Below, one piece after another: positions 41,870-56,556 of a stretch of 64,000 nucleotides of DNA. Location: assembly GCA_036374795.1 (NCBI GenBank), contig DASUTC010000155.1, positions 1 through 64,000 of the forward strand. The letters run 5' to 3'. Below the pieces are notes generated by a model that did no database searches, had not been told where the DNA came from, and saw only the letters and a list, made by a program, of their open reading frames with translations. The position numbers and the translations under genes are program-made. The stretch comes from Herpetosiphonaceae bacterium. GTDB taxonomy: Bacteria > Chloroflexota > Chloroflexia > Chloroflexales > Kallotenuaceae. Position 1 is the stretch's first letter. The number at the start of each line of letters is the position of its first letter.

Positions 41870-43140
41870 TCTACGACACGCTCGACGATTGCGCCGCTGG
41901 TGTTGGGCGCGCGCGCATAGGCTCGATCGAGCAGCATCAGGCCGACGGCTACCGCGCAGCCGACGCCGCCGAAGACCAGCCAGGGCAGTGCCGGTGCCTC
42001 CCAGGCGCGCGCCGTGTCGTAGAGCCAGCCGCCCATGTAGTTGCCCAGACCACCGCCGAACGCCAGCGCCAGCGCGTTGAAGCCAAAGTACGAGCCCAGC
42101 ACAGCCCGATCGGCCATGTCCGCCGTCACGGTCTGCTGCGTCGGCTGTACCAGCATCGCGCCGAGCGAGAAGAGCGCCACGCAGCCGAGCAGCATCCCCA
42201 GGCTCCAGGCTGCCGCCACCAGGCCCAGGCCCAGCGCCATCAACCCGGTGCCCACCACAACGATCGGCAGCGGGCGAAGCTGACGCTCTGCCAGCCGCAG
42301 CAGCGGATATTGCAGCACAACGGTCAGGCCCGCGTTGAGCGCATAGACCAGGGCAACGCCGTTGATCGGCAGTGAGCCGAAGGGCGTGGCGATCTGCGGC
42401 GCGTCCCAGCGCTGCGCCGCGAGCGGCAGCGAGATCGAGAGCTGTACCCACATGAACCAGAATCCAGCCAGCAGCCCGGTAAACACGACGAACGGGCGGT
42501 CGTGAGCGGCGCGACTGATGCCGTGGAGCATCGGCTGCTCCGGCGCCACCAGCAGCGGCGGCAGCCAGATCGTCGTCACCAGCGCCGCCAGGGCAAAACA
42601 AAATCCTGAGGCGAAGCAGACCAGACTGAAATCGAAGCGCAGCAGCAGCGAGCCGACGAGCGGGCCGATCGTCATGCCCAGCCCGCCGCCGATGCCGTTC
42701 AAGCTATAGAAGCGCGCGCGCTCCTCCGGCTCCGTCAGCACGGCAATCGCCGCGCGACCGGGCGCGTCGAAGAGCGCGCCGCCGAACGCTGCCAGGATAC
42801 ACAGCGCCAGCAGGCTGATAAAGGAACTGGCCCAGGCCAGCCCGGCAAAGGCGACGGAGCGGATCGCCAGGCCCCAGCAGAGCAGGCCCTTCGGCCCCCA
42901 GCGATCGGCCAGCGCGCCGCCAACTAAGGTCAGACTTTGCTGGGTCAGTTGGCGCGCCGCCAGCACCGTGCCCACGGCAGCCGCCGCAAAGCCAAGATCG
43001 TTGACGTAGTGGACCGAGATCAGCGGCACCAGCATGAAAAAGCCGCCGAACATTAAAAAGTTGCCTGCCAGCAGGACGATCAGGCCACGTCGCCGGGCTG
43101 GTCGAGACAGCCGCCAGTTCGGATCTTTGTATAATTGCAT
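41797..43140 (-). CDS. MFS transporter with repeat-encoded C-terminal tail
   Basis: A 447-residue major facilitator with about twelve hydrophobic segments, beginning RRGLIVLLAGNFLMFGGFFM at about 18-37. The motif-A loop after TM2 is GGALADRWGPKGLLCWGL at about 71-88, typical of H+-coupled MdtH/YceL-like drug exporters. The substrate is unknown. ATG 43138-43140 (complement) is chosen because the basic N-terminal QLYKDPNWRLSRPARRRG directly precedes TM1; the longer frame has no better site. The last residues (ESTKRHSTKGKPRTVQKNKR and RA) are encoded by a family A repeat array, which replaced or extended the original C-terminus. The gene is divergent from serC. Confidence 0.88.
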   Translation of the reverse strand: MQLYKDPNWRLSRPARRRGLIVLLAGNFLMFGGFFMLVPLISVHYVNDLGFAAAAVGTVLAARQLTQQSLTLVGGALADRWGPKGLLCWGLAIRSVAFAGLAWASSFISLLALCILAAFGGALFDAPGRAAIAVLTEPEERARFYSLNGIGGGLGMTIGPLVGSLLLRFDFSLVCFASGFCFALAALVTTIWLPPLLVAPEQPMLHGISRAAHDRPFVVFTGLLAGFWFMWVQLSISLPLAAQRWDAPQIATPFGSLPINGVALVYALNAGLTVVLQYPLLRLAERQLRPLPIVVVGTGLMALGLGLVAAAWSLGMLLGCVALFSLGAMLVQPTQQTVTADMADRAVLGSYFGFNALALAFGGGLGNYMGGWLYDTARAWEAPALPWLVFGGVGCAVAVGLMLLDRAYARAPNTSGAIVERVVDESTKRHSTKGKPRTVQKNKRTRA

Positions 43141-43351
43141 AGCCTGAGTGTACCGATCTCCGCAGCATCTCACAACCGACCAATGTCCAGATTGCGCGGC
43201 GGCGATCCGTCATGCAGCCGGGCGATCATGTCCGGTCTTCGCGGCGATCGAGCAGACGACGGATCGAGACGTGGCTTGTGTGATACAGTACAGCCATGAC
43301 CCGACGCGCCGATCGGCGGCGCTTAACGGTAGATCAAGGAGCATGCGCACA

Positions 43352-44437
43352 ATGACCAATGTGTATAACTTCAATGCAGGTCCGGCGATCTTGCCGCGCC
43401 CGGTGCTTGAGCACGCGCAGCAAGAGCTGCTCGACTATCAGGGGCGCGGCATGTCGATCCTGGAGATGAGCCACCGCGCCCAGGAGTACGAGGCGATCAA
43501 CTCCGAGGCCGAGACGCGCTTCAAGGGGCTGCTTGGCCTCGACGACGACTATCGCGTCCTGTTTCTGCAAGGCGGCGCGAGCCTGCAATTCGCGATGGTG
43601 CCGCTCAACTTCCTGCCACCGGGCGCGGTTGCCGATTACCTGCTCACCGGCACCTGGGCCGAAAAAGCCAGCGAGGAGGCCGCCAAGATCGGCAAGGTGC
43701 ATGTCGCTGCCAGCACCCGCGAGCAGCGCTACGCGCGCGTGCCGCGACCGGAGGAGCTTCAGCTCAGCGCCGATCCGGCCTACGTGCATATCACCTCCAA
43801 CAATACGATCTACGGCACCCAGTGGCACGCCTGGCCCGATGTCGGCGATCGTCCGCTGGTTGCCGACATGAGCAGCGACATCCTCTCGCGACCGCTGGAC
43901 GCCCGCAGGTTTGCGCTGATCTACGCGGGCGCGCAGAAAAACCTCGGCCCGGCGGGCGTGACCGTGGTGCTGATCCGCGAGCGCTGGCTGGAAACCGCCG
44001 CCAAAACCGCGCCGACAATGCTGCGCTACGCGACGCACGCCAAGAATAACTCGCTGTACAACACGCCGCCGGTCTTCGCCGTGTACATGCTGAACCTCGT
44101 CCTGGGCTGGATCGAGGCCAGCGGCGGGCTGACGGCGATGGAGCAGCGCAACCGGCAGAAGGCGCAGGTGCTCTACGACACGATCGACCGGAGCGGCGGC
44201 TTTTATCGGGGGCATGCAACGCCCGATAGCCGCTCGCTGATGAACGTCACCTTCCGGCTGCCGAGCGAAGCGCTGGAGGCCCGGTTCGTCGCGGAGGCGC
44301 AGGCCGCGCACATGGTTGGCCTGGCCGGTCATCGCTCGGTCGGCGGTATTCGCGCCTCGATCTACAACGCGATGGACCAGACGGGCTGCGAGGTGCTGGC
44401 TGAGTTCATGGCCGATTTTGCCCGGCGCAACGGCTAG
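43352..44437 (+). CDS. serC: phosphoserine aminotransferase
   Basis: PLP enzyme that converts 3-phosphohydroxypyruvate and glutamate to phosphoserine in serine synthesis; it also serves pyridoxal synthesis. The protein has 361 residues, matching the family. The start NVYNFNAGPAILPRPVLE, then LDYQGRGMSILEMSHRAQEY at about 30-49, FLQGGASLQFAMVPLN at about 70-85 and the PLP Lys in YAGAQKNLGPAGVTVV at about 190-205 are unmistakable; SLYNTPPVFAVYML follows. ATG 43352 lies ten bases after AAGGAG; ATG 43343 is only one base after it, so the later start is preferred. It stands alone, divergent from the MFS gene. Confidence 0.96.
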   Translation: MTNVYNFNAGPAILPRPVLEHAQQELLDYQGRGMSILEMSHRAQEYEAINSEAETRFKGLLGLDDDYRVLFLQGGASLQFAMVPLNFLPPGAVADYLLTGTWAEKASEEAAKIGKVHVAASTREQRYARVPRPEELQLSADPAYVHITSNNTIYGTQWHAWPDVGDRPLVADMSSDILSRPLDARRFALIYAGAQKNLGPAGVTVVLIRERWLETAAKTAPTMLRYATHAKNNSLYNTPPVFAVYMLNLVLGWIEASGGLTAMEQRNRQKAQVLYDTIDRSGGFYRGHATPDSRSLMNVTFRLPSEALEARFVAEAQAAHMVGLAGHRSVGGIRASIYNAMDQTGCEVLAEFMADFARRNG

Positions 44438-44456
44438 TATCCCGCAGTAGGCGTTC

Positions 44457-44498
44457 CGGCTGGTCCGTACACGCTCCACATGGCGCGCGGACCAGCCG
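44457..44498. terminator. hairpin after serC, terminator unproven
   Basis: An 11-bp perfect inverted repeat (44457-44467 with 44488-44498) around a 20-base loop, 20 bases after the serC stop. No T tract follows, so it may be a stabilising or processing hairpin rather than an intrinsic terminator. Confidence 0.5.
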
Positions 44499-44722
44499 CC
44501 AATCACAGCGCCCGACGTTGATCCTCCGCGCAGGCGCGCCTCGCTCCCCGCCAGTTGCTCCAGACGGCTGTGGTATCATAGGCTACAGTTTGCGGGCTGT
44601 GCTGTGACGAAGCAGCCTGCTATTTATGATGCTGTAGACTCGCAGCAGGCACAATTCCTGCTAAAGGAGAAGCGACTCGCGCTCCACTGGCAATGTCGCC
44701 ACTTTGAGCTATACAGCAGCCT

Positions 44723-44802
44723 CGCGCAGAATCGCGGCGCGTGTTTGGGAAACGCCGATTCTGCGTCAGCAGGGGAATGTTCGGAGAACACGCACCCCGG
44801 CC
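44723..44802 (+). repeat. family D double-hairpin element, copy 3
   Basis: CGCGCAGAATCG pairs with CGATTCTGCG; then GCAGGGGAATGTTCGGAGAA and CACGCACCCCGGCC. It lies 88 bases upstream of treY. The rest of the 44499-44890 gap holds no recognised gene. Confidence 0.8.
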
Positions 44803-44890
44803 AGTCCGCAGGGCAGCAGCTTGCCGAGGACGGGCCTATCAGGCTGTGAAGCTATGGAGCGACGATTAGAGAGGATAGAGACAGACCTTT

Positions 44891-47800
44891 ATGGCAATAG
44901 ATACGAGTGTGGTGCAGCTTTGGGAAGCGCTCCAGCCCGATCTCGAACGACTACGACAGATCCCAACGGCCACCTATCGGCTACAGTTTAACAAAACATT
45001 CACCTTCAAAGATGCCATGGCGCAGATTCCGTATCTGAAGGCGCTCGGCATCAGCCATATCTACGCATCGCCCTATTTTCGCGCTCGTGCGGAAAGCATG
45101 CATGGCTACGATATTTGCGATCATAACACGCTCAACCCGGCGATCGGCTCGGAGGAAGATTACCAGGAGTTTGTGGACACGCTCCACGCGCACGGCATGG
45201 GCCAGATCCTCGATACCGTGCCGAATCACATGGGCATCGGCGAGGCGACCAACGAGTACTGGATGGATGTGCTTGAGAACGGGCCGTCATCGCCGTACGC
45301 TACCTTTTTCGATATTGATTGGCAGCCGCTGAAGCAGGAGATGTGGAATCAGGTGCTCCTGCCGATCCTGGGCGCGCAGTACGGCCAGGTCTTGGAAAAC
45401 CAGGAACTACGGCTGTCGTACAGCAGCGGCGCGTTTTTTCTGCACTACTGGGAGACGCAACTGCCGCTCGCGCCGCGCACCTACACGCCGATCCTCCAGC
45501 TTGTGTATGACACCGTGGCGGAGCAGGAAACCGAAGAGTTTTCGGTGCTTGAGCTGCAAAGCATCATGACCGCGCTGAGCCACCTGCCGCCGCGCACCGA
45601 GACGGACGCCGAGCGTATCGCGGAGCGCCAGCGCGAAAAAGAGGTCGTCAAGCGCCGCCTCAACGCGCTCACGGAGTCCGATCCGGTCGTCGCCGAGGCG
45701 ATCACCAGCGCGGTTGCGATCTACAACGGCGTGCGGGGCGATCCGCGCTCCTTCGATCGGCTGGATGAGCTGGTGCGGGCACAGGCGTACCGCCTGGCCT
45801 ACTGGCGCGTCGCAGCCGAGGAGATCAACTATCGCCGCTTCTTCGACATCAACGATCTGGCGGCGATCCGCATGGAGCAGCCGGAGGTCTTCACGGCCAC
45901 CCATCGCATGATTCTGCGCCTGCTGGCCGAGGGCAGTGTCAACGGGCTGCGCATCGACCATCCCGACGGCCTGTGGGACCCCGCGCGCTACTTTCGCAAC
46001 CTTCAGCGGCATACGCTGCTGGCTGTGGCCCGCCAGCACTTCGACGGCGACGACGAGGCCTGGGCCGAGGTCGAGCCGCTGCTGAGCGAGCAGTACATGG
46101 CCGCGTGCAACGACGATCCGCATAGCCTGGCCGCCCGACCGCTATATGTTGTGGTCGAGAAGATCCTGGGCCACGGCGAAACCCTGCCGGACGCATGGCC
46201 GGTCGACGGCACGAGCGGCTACGAGTTTCTGAATCTGGTCAATGGCCTGTTCGTTGACGGCGCGAATGCCAGAGCGTTCGATACGCTCTACAGCGGCTTT
46301 ATTCAGGATCGGCTCAAGTTCAACGATCTGGTCTTGGCGAAGAAGCGGCAGGTCATGCTGATCGCGCTGGTCAGCGAGATCAACGTGCTGGCGCATCAAC
46401 TGAGCCGCATCGCCGAGCGCAACCGCTACATGCGCGACTTTACGCTCAACGCGCTCAGGTTCGCGCTCCGCGAGGTGATCGCCTGCTTCCCGATCTACCG
46501 CACCTACATTGCCGACGGCGTTGTGCCGCCGGGCGAGGTGCCCTACATCGAGACGGCGATTGCCTGCGCCAAAAAGCGCAATCCCGTCACCGATCCGTCG
46601 ATCTTCGATTTTATCCGCGACGTGCTGCTGCTGCGCTATCCCGGCACCGCCGACGAAGAAGATCGCCGTATGCAGCAGGACTGGGTGCAAAAGTTCCAGC
46701 AGGTGACAGGGCCGGTGATGGCGAAGGGCCTCGAAGACACGACGTTCTATATCTACAACCGGCTGATCGCGCTCAACGAGGTCGGCGGCGAGCCCCAATA
46801 CTTCGGCACGAGCGTCGCCGCGTTCCACCGCGCCAACGCCGAGCGGCTCAAGCGCTGGCGGCACACCATGCTGACGACATCGACCCATGATACGAAGCGC
46901 TCGGAGGATGTGCGCGCCCGGATCGATGTGCTGAGCGAGCTGCCCAAAGAGTGGAAGGCGGCGATCGGTCGCTGGAGCCGCTTCAACCGGCGCTACAAAA
47001 CCAAAGTCGGCGGCAAGTCCGCGCCCGATCGCAACGAGGAGTATCTGCTCTACCAGACGCTGCTGGGCGCGTGGCCGCACGCTGGCGGGAGCGCCGAGAT
47101 CGATCAGGCGACGCACGCGGCGTTCATCGAGCGCATCCAGACGTATATGCAGAAGGCGATGAACGAGGCCAAGGTCAACACCACGTGGGTCAATCCCAAC
47201 CAGGAGTGGAGCAGCGCCGTCGGCACGTTCATCGCGCGTATGCTGGAGAACCGCTCCGACAATCCGTTTCTGGCCGATTTCCACGCCTTCGCCGTCAGGA
47301 TCGCCCACTACGGCGCGTTCAACGCGCTGTCGCAGACGTTGCTCAAGCTTACGTCGCCGGGCCTGCCCGACATCTACCAGGGCAACGAGATCTGGGACCT
47401 GAGCCTGGTCGATCCCGACAATCGCCGCCCGGTCGATTACGCACAGCGCGCGGCGATGCTCGCGGCGCTGGACCAGCGGCTCGACGATGCGCGGACGGAC
47501 GTGCCCGCCTTTGTGCGCGATCTGGTCGAGCATAAAGTGGACGGCTGCATCAAGCTCTACGTGATCCAGCGCACCCTGCGCTTCCGCCGCGCACATCCCG
47601 AACTGTTTGCCGAGGGCAGCTATCTGCCGTTGGAGGCGCGCGGCACCCACGCCGAGCAGATCGTCGCCTTTGCCCGCCGCAAGGATGAGGCCGAGCTGCT
47701 GGTGGTCGTGCCGCGTCTGGTAACGCGGCTGAGCGGCGAAGCGAGCGCGCCGATCGGCGGCGTGTGGGAGGGCGATCTGCTGGTGCTGCCCGATGCAACA

Positions 47801-47933
47801 CCCGGCGCGACCTACACGCACCTTTTGACGAACCAGCGAATCACCGCGATCGAACAGGATGGCATATGCGGATTGCCGCTGGCGGCGATCTTCACCAATG
47901 TTCCAGTCGCACTACTGACGAAGGACGCAGCAC

Positions 47934-47941
<8 letters not shown>
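44891..47941 (+). CDS. treY: malto-oligosyltrehalose synthase
   Basis: GH13 intramolecular transglucosidase that turns the reducing-end alpha-1,4 bond of a maltodextrin into alpha-1,1, giving maltooligosyl trehalose. It has 1016 residues, at the upper end for the family. The N-terminal [20 protein letters not shown] (about 26-45) and [22 protein letters not shown] (in parts) are TreY hallmarks. LDTVPNHMG is near 110; the nucleophile Asp is in [14 protein letters not shown] (about 350-363), the acid Glu in [11 protein letters not shown] (about 418-428), and the third Asp in [12 protein letters not shown] (about 659-670). The ribosome site before the ATG is weak. It overlaps treX by eight bases, and treZ follows, so the pathway treY-treX-treZ is complete. 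Confidence 0.96.
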
Positions 47942-50069
<2,128 letters not shown>

Positions 50070-50072
50070 CGG

Positions 50073-50137
50073 GGGAAAGAACAAAGGAACAAAGGCATAG
50101 GTTGGCTCTTCTCTTGTTCTCTTGTTTCCTTGTTCCT
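50073..50137. repeat. family A 8-mer word array between treX and treZ
   Basis: GAAAGAACAAAGG, AACAAAGG, centre CATAGGTTGG, then CTCTTCTCTTGTTC, TCTTGTTTCC, TTGTTCC. It begins a few bases after the treX stop and can form an imperfect hairpin inside the operon, so it may lower or tune expression of treZ. Confidence 0.75.
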
Positions 50138-50158
50138 TAAAGTTTTGGAGCATCCAAT

Positions 50159-52033
50159 TTGAGACATGAAACGTGGAGCTTAGATATAGGCGCCCAGGTG
50201 ACGCGCCAGGGCGTACGCTTCCAGGTCTGGGCACCCGACGCGCAGCAGGTTGCCGTGATGCTCTTCGAGCAGGGCAGCCCGGCGGGACGCCACGCCCTCA
50301 GCCGCGACCCCGAAGCAGACGGCTGCTGGAGCGGCGAGATCAAAGGCATCGGCGCGGGCGCGCGCTATGCCTTCAGCGTCGACGGCGGCGAGCCACGGCC
50401 CGACCCGGCCTCGCGCTGGCAGCCGGAGGGCGTTCACGCGCCGTCCGTGGTGGTCGATCCGGCGACGTACGCCTGGAACGATGCCGACTGGCACGGCCTG
50501 CCGCTCGACGAGCTGATCATCTACGAGGTGCATGTCGGCACGGCCACGCCTGAGGGCAGCTTCGAGGCGCTGATCGAAAAGCTGCCCTACTTCCGCAGCC
50601 TGGGCGTCACCGCGCTGGAGATCATGCCGGTCCATGATTTTCCCGGCTGCCGCAACTGGGGCTACGACGGCGTGAATCTTTACGCTCCGGCCAACTGCTA
50701 CGGCGGGCCTGAGAGCTTCAAGCGGCTGGTCGATGCCGCGCACCGCCACGGCCTCGCGATCATCCTCGACGTGGTCTATAACCACTTCGGGCCGGACGGC
50801 AACTACCTGCGCGTGTTCAGCCCGCACTACTTCACCGACCGCCACTGCACGCCCTGGGGCGACGCGCTCAATCTTGACGGGCCGGGCAGCGCGGCGGTGC
50901 GCAGCTTCCTGATCAACAACGCGCTCTACTGGGCACACGAGTACCACGTCGATGGCCTGCGCCTGGACGCGACGCATGCGCTGATCGACGATAGCCCGCA
51001 GCATTTCTTGCAGCAGCTCAGCGCCGCCGTATGCGCCACGCTGCCGGTCGAGCGGCATTTCGTGCTCACAGCGGAGGACGAGCGCAACGATCCACGGCTG
51101 GCGCGCTCGATCACACAGGGGGGCTATGGCCTGGATGGGCTGTGGGCCGACGATTTTCATCATCAGGTGCGGGTCGCGCTGACCGGCGCGCGGCACGGCT
51201 ACTACGCCGCATACAGCGGCAGCGTGCCCGATCTGGTCAAAACGATCGCTGACGGCTGGTTCTACCAGGGCCAGCCATCGGTCACGTCGGGCCATGCGCG
51301 GGGCGCGTCGCCGCTTGAGCTGCGCCTGCCGCAGTTCGTGTACTGCATCCAGAACCACGACCAGATCGGCAACCGTCCGGTCGGCGATCGGCTCAATCAC
51401 ACCGTCGATCCGGCGACCTACCGCGCGGTTTCGGCGCTGCTGCTGCTGGTGCCGCAAACGCCGCTGCTCTTTCAGGGCCAGGAGTGGGCCGCGTCGTCGC
51501 CCTTCCAGTTCTTCACCGACCACCACGCCGAGCTGGGAGGGCTGGTGACAGAGGGCCGCCGCAACGAGTTTGCCTACTTTCTGACCGACACCGGCGTCGT
51601 GGTGCCCGATCCGCAGGCCGCGCAGACCTTTGAGCGCTCGAAGCTGCGCTGGGCGGAGATCGAGCAGCCTCAGCACGCCGCTGTGCTGGCGCTGTACCGC
51701 GATCTGCTGAGGCTGCGCCGCAGCCATCCCGCGCTGCGCCGCCGCGACCGTGAGGCGCTCCGGGCTGCGGCGCTGGGCGATCAAGCGCTGCTGCTGCGCC
51801 GCGACGGAAGCGAGCCGCAGCACATGCTGCTGGCGATCGTCAATCTCGGCGCTGCATTGAGCTGCCCGATCGAGCCACACGAGGCCGACGAGCCAACGGC
51901 ATGGCGCGTGCTATTGGACACCAATAGCGCGGGCTACGGCGGCAGCGCTCCCGCCCGGCTCTCCGGCGATAGCGCGTCGGGGCAAACGTTGCAGATGAGC
52001 GCGCCCGGCGTCGTGGTGCTGCACGTCGGCTAA
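50159..52033 (+). CDS. treZ: malto-oligosyltrehalose trehalohydrolase
   Basis: GH13 hydrolase that releases trehalose from the TreY product. It has 624 residues. An N-terminal CBM48-like domain (GVRFQVWAPDAQQVAVML at about 17-34) leads to LIIYEVHVGTATPEGSF (about 119-135), the TreZ-type start of the barrel. Catalytic blocks are Asp in VDGLRLDATHAL (about 264-275), Glu in VLTAEDERND (about 301-310) and Asp in CIQNHDQIGNR (about 396-406); LFQGQEWAASSPFQFFTDH is also typical. The start is a TTG at 50159 with GGAG eight bases upstream; the only nearby ATG is out of frame. An 89-base gap containing a family A array separates it from treX. Confidence 0.95.
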   Translation: MRHETWSLDIGAQVTRQGVRFQVWAPDAQQVAVMLFEQGSPAGRHALSRDPEADGCWSGEIKGIGAGARYAFSVDGGEPRPDPASRWQPEGVHAPSVVVDPATYAWNDADWHGLPLDELIIYEVHVGTATPEGSFEALIEKLPYFRSLGVTALEIMPVHDFPGCRNWGYDGVNLYAPANCYGGPESFKRLVDAAHRHGLAIILDVVYNHFGPDGNYLRVFSPHYFTDRHCTPWGDALNLDGPGSAAVRSFLINNALYWAHEYHVDGLRLDATHALIDDSPQHFLQQLSAAVCATLPVERHFVLTAEDERNDPRLARSITQGGYGLDGLWADDFHHQVRVALTGARHGYYAAYSGSVPDLVKTIADGWFYQGQPSVTSGHARGASPLELRLPQFVYCIQNHDQIGNRPVGDRLNHTVDPATYRAVSALLLLVPQTPLLFQGQEWAASSPFQFFTDHHAELGGLVTEGRRNEFAYFLTDTGVVVPDPQAAQTFERSKLRWAEIEQPQHAAVLALYRDLLRLRRSHPALRRRDREALRAAALGDQALLLRRDGSEPQHMLLAIVNLGAALSCPIEPHEADEPTAWRVLLDTNSAGYGGSAPARLSGDSASGQTLQMSAPGVVVLHVG

Positions 52034-52052
52034 GCCAGGACCTTAACCAGGC

Positions 52053-52080
52053 CAGAGCACGGACAGGCGTCCGTGCTCTG
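52053..52080. terminator. 12-bp hairpin between treZ and glgB
   Basis: A perfect stem (52053-52064 with 52069-52080) and four-base loop, 20 bases after the treZ stop. No U run follows; it may partly attenuate read-through into glgB or protect the upstream message. Confidence 0.55.
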
Positions 52081-52183
52081 ATGGATCAGAGCTTACGACA
52101 GAGCATAACAGGTTGCCCTCAGACTACCGCACGACGCACGGGCAACATCGACGATGTTCCTTGAAGTTGCAACAGGTTGATCG

Positions 52184-54376
52184 ATGAGTGAAACACAACG
52201 TATCACCGGATTGGGCTGGGAAGAGCTGGATGCGCTGCTCAGCGGGCGGCACGCCGCGCCATTCGACGTGCTGGGGCCGCACCCGGTCGACGGCGGCGCT
52301 GCGTTCGTGCTGCGGGTGCTGCGCCCGCGCGTTCAGAGCATCACGGCGCTGGGCGAGGATGGAGCGCGCTACCCGCTGCACCGCGTCGTCGGCAGCGATC
52401 TGTTCGAGACAATCCTGCCAGCCGACGCACTCCCGGCCTACCGGCTTGAGTTGACGGAGGCGGATGTCACCTACCAGATCGACGATCCGTATCGCTTCCC
52501 GCTCCAGCTCTCGGAGTTCGATCTGCATCTGATCAACGAGGGCACGCACTACAACACCTATCTCAAGCTGGGCGCACACCTGACGACGATCGACGGTGTG
52601 CGCGGCGTGGAGTTCGCGGTCTGGGCACCCAACGCGCAGCGCGTCAGCGTGATCGGCGACTGGAACTGGTGGGATGGGCGGGTCCACCCGATGCAGCCGC
52701 GCGCGAGCGGCGTCTGGGAGATCTTCCTGCCCGGCCTGGCCGAGTGTGCGACATACAAGTACGAGATCCGCACGCATGGCGGCCAGCTCTTTGAAAAAGC
52801 CGATCCGTACGGCTTCTGGTCTGAATTCCGGCCCAGGACCGCATCGATCGCCTGGGACATCGACAAGCACGTCTGGAACGATGCCGACTGGCTGCGGCAG
52901 CGCGAGCGGCGGCAGGCGCTCGCCGCGCCGATCTCGATCTATGAGTGCCACCTGGGATCGTGGCGGCGCGTGTCGGAGCAGGGCAATCGCTACCTGTCCT
53001 ATCACGAGCTGGCCGAGCAGCTCGTCCCTTATGTCAAGCAGATGGGCTATACCCACATCGAGCTGCTGCCGGTGAGCGAGCATCCCTTCGACGGCTCGTG
53101 GGGCTACCAGACCACAGGCTACTACGCGCCGACCAGCCGCCACGGCACGCCCGACGACTTCCAGGCATTCGTCGATCGCTGCCACCAGGAGGGCATCGGC
53201 GTGATCCTCGACTGGGTTCCGGCGCACTTCCCCAAGGACGCGCATGGCCTGATCTACTTCGACGGCACGCATCTTTACGAGCACGCCGATCCGCGACAGG
53301 GCGAGCATCCCGACTGGGGCACGCTGATCTTCAACTACGGTCGCAACGAGGTGCGCAACTTTTTGCTGAGCAACGCGCTCTTCTGGCTCGACAAGTACCA
53401 TATCGACGGCTTTCGCGTGGATGCCGTCTCGTCGATGCTCTACCTGGACTACGGGCGCAATCCGGGCGAGTGGGTGCCGAACCAGTACGGCGGGCGCGAA
53501 AACCTTGAGGCGATCGAGTTTCTCAAGCAGTTCAACCTGCTGCTCCACGCCGCGTATCCGGGCGTGCTGACGATCGCCGAGGAGTCGACCGCCTGGCCGC
53601 AGGTTTCGCGGCCCGTGTACACCGGCGGCCTGGGCTTTAGCCTCAAGTGGAACATGGGCTGGATGCACGACATCCTCAATTTTATGACGACCGACCCGAT
53701 CTATCGCGGCTATCACTACAATCAGGTGACATTCTCGCTGATGTACGCCTTCTCGGAGAACTTTATCCTCTCACTCTCGCACGACGAGGTGGTGCATCTC
53801 AAAAAATCGCTGCTCGGCAAGATGCCCGGCGACGACTGGCAGAAGTTCGCCAACGTGCGCGCGCTCTTCGGCTACATGCTGGCGCATCCCGGCAAGCAGT
53901 TGCAGTTCATGGGCATGGAGTTCGGGCAGTGGGGCGAGTGGAACCACGACACCGGCCTTGAGTGGAATCTCCTCGACGGGCTATCGCACCGGGGCTTGCA
54001 GCGTCTCGTCGCCGATCTGCATGCGCTTTACCGCCAGGAGCGCGCGCTCCACGCGATCGACTTCGATTGGTCCGGCTTCGAGTGGCTTCAGGTCAGCGAT
54101 CCCGTCAACTGCGTGATCGCGTTTCTGCGGCGCGGCCCGCAGCCGGAGGACGAGATCGTCGCGGTCTGCAACTGGACGCCCGTGATTCACGAGGATTACT
54201 GGGTGCGCGCGCCGCAGGCCGGATCGTATCGCGAGATCCTCAACACCGACGCGGCGATCTACTGGGGCAGTAACGTCGGCAATCCCGGCGAGATCGCCAC
54301 GCATCAGGGCGAGGACGGCAACCCCTATCTACGCCTGCGATTGCCGCCGCTGTCCGTGGTGCTGTTGAAACGGTAG
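52184..54376 (+). CDS. glgB: 1,4-alpha-glucan branching enzyme
   Basis: GH13_9 transferase that makes alpha-1,6 branches in glycogen. At 730 residues it is the long form with two N-terminal beta domains ([20 protein letters not shown] at about 23-42; then CBM48, [19 protein letters not shown] at about 144-162). Barrel motifs: [10 protein letters not shown] (about 254-263), [12 protein letters not shown], nucleophile Asp in [18 protein letters not shown] (about 405-422), acid Glu in [11 protein letters not shown] (about 463-473) and Asp in [19 protein letters not shown] (about 527-545). The C-terminal domain ends [10 protein letters not shown]. It follows treZ in the same direction and probably belongs to the same storage-glucan programme. 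Confidence 0.97.
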   Translation: MSETQRITGLGWEELDALLSGRHAAPFDVLGPHPVDGGAAFVLRVLRPRVQSITALGEDGARYPLHRVVGSDLFETILPADALPAYRLELTEADVTYQIDDPYRFPLQLSEFDLHLINEGTHYNTYLKLGAHLTTIDGVRGVEFAVWAPNAQRVSVIGDWNWWDGRVHPMQPRASGVWEIFLPGLAECATYKYEIRTHGGQLFEKADPYGFWSEFRPRTASIAWDIDKHVWNDADWLRQRERRQALAAPISIYECHLGSWRRVSEQGNRYLSYHELAEQLVPYVKQMGYTHIELLPVSEHPFDGSWGYQTTGYYAPTSRHGTPDDFQAFVDRCHQEGIGVILDWVPAHFPKDAHGLIYFDGTHLYEHADPRQGEHPDWGTLIFNYGRNEVRNFLLSNALFWLDKYHIDGFRVDAVSSMLYLDYGRNPGEWVPNQYGGRENLEAIEFLKQFNLLLHAAYPGVLTIAEESTAWPQVSRPVYTGGLGFSLKWNMGWMHDILNFMTTDPIYRGYHYNQVTFSLMYAFSENFILSLSHDEVVHLKKSLLGKMPGDDWQKFANVRALFGYMLAHPGKQLQFMGMEFGQWGEWNHDTGLEWNLLDGLSHRGLQRLVADLHALYRQERALHAIDFDWSGFEWLQVSDPVNCVIAFLRRGPQPEDEIVAVCNWTPVIHEDYWVRAPQAGSYREILNTDAAIYWGSNVGNPGEIATHQGEDGNPYLRLRLPPLSVVLLKR

Positions 54377-54450
54377 AGGCCACGCGCGGGGCTGAGGCCG
54401 CGATTCATGCGGGGTATGTTGGTGAACCCTTACACATCGCCGGGATCGAA

Positions 54451-54504
54451 CCGTAGGGGCACGGCGGTGCCTGGCCCTTGGGCGTAAGCCATACGCCCCT
54501 ACGG
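54451..54504. repeat. inverted repeat with CCGTAGGGGC ends (MITE-like)
   Basis: CCGTAGGGGC (54451-54460) and its exact complement GCCCCTACGG (54495-54504) flank a 34-base GC-rich interior that itself contains GGGCGTA...TACGCCC. It lies between the convergent glgB and amylosucrase genes. It may act as a bidirectional terminator or be the relic of a miniature element. Confidence 0.6.
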
Positions 54505-54516
54505 ATGGGTCCTACA

Positions 54517-56493
<1,977 letters not shown>

Positions 56494-56556
56494 GGTGAAC
56501 CTCTGGCAATCTCAACATCAGGCACTCTTGGCTCAATCTCCGCCAGGTATCGGTGA

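Noticed and set aside
44555-44579. TTGCTC and TATCAT upstream of treY as a promoter
   Set aside because: The spacer is only 13 bases, too short for a sigma70-type promoter; not reported as a feature.
46142-47821. Open frame of about 559 codons antisense to treY
   Set aside because: Shadow of treY, with the same repetitive His/Arg/Gln composition as other antisense frames in the window.
52124-53716. Open frame of about 530 codons antisense to glgB
   Set aside because: Shadow of glgB; no ribosome site and no recognisable domain.
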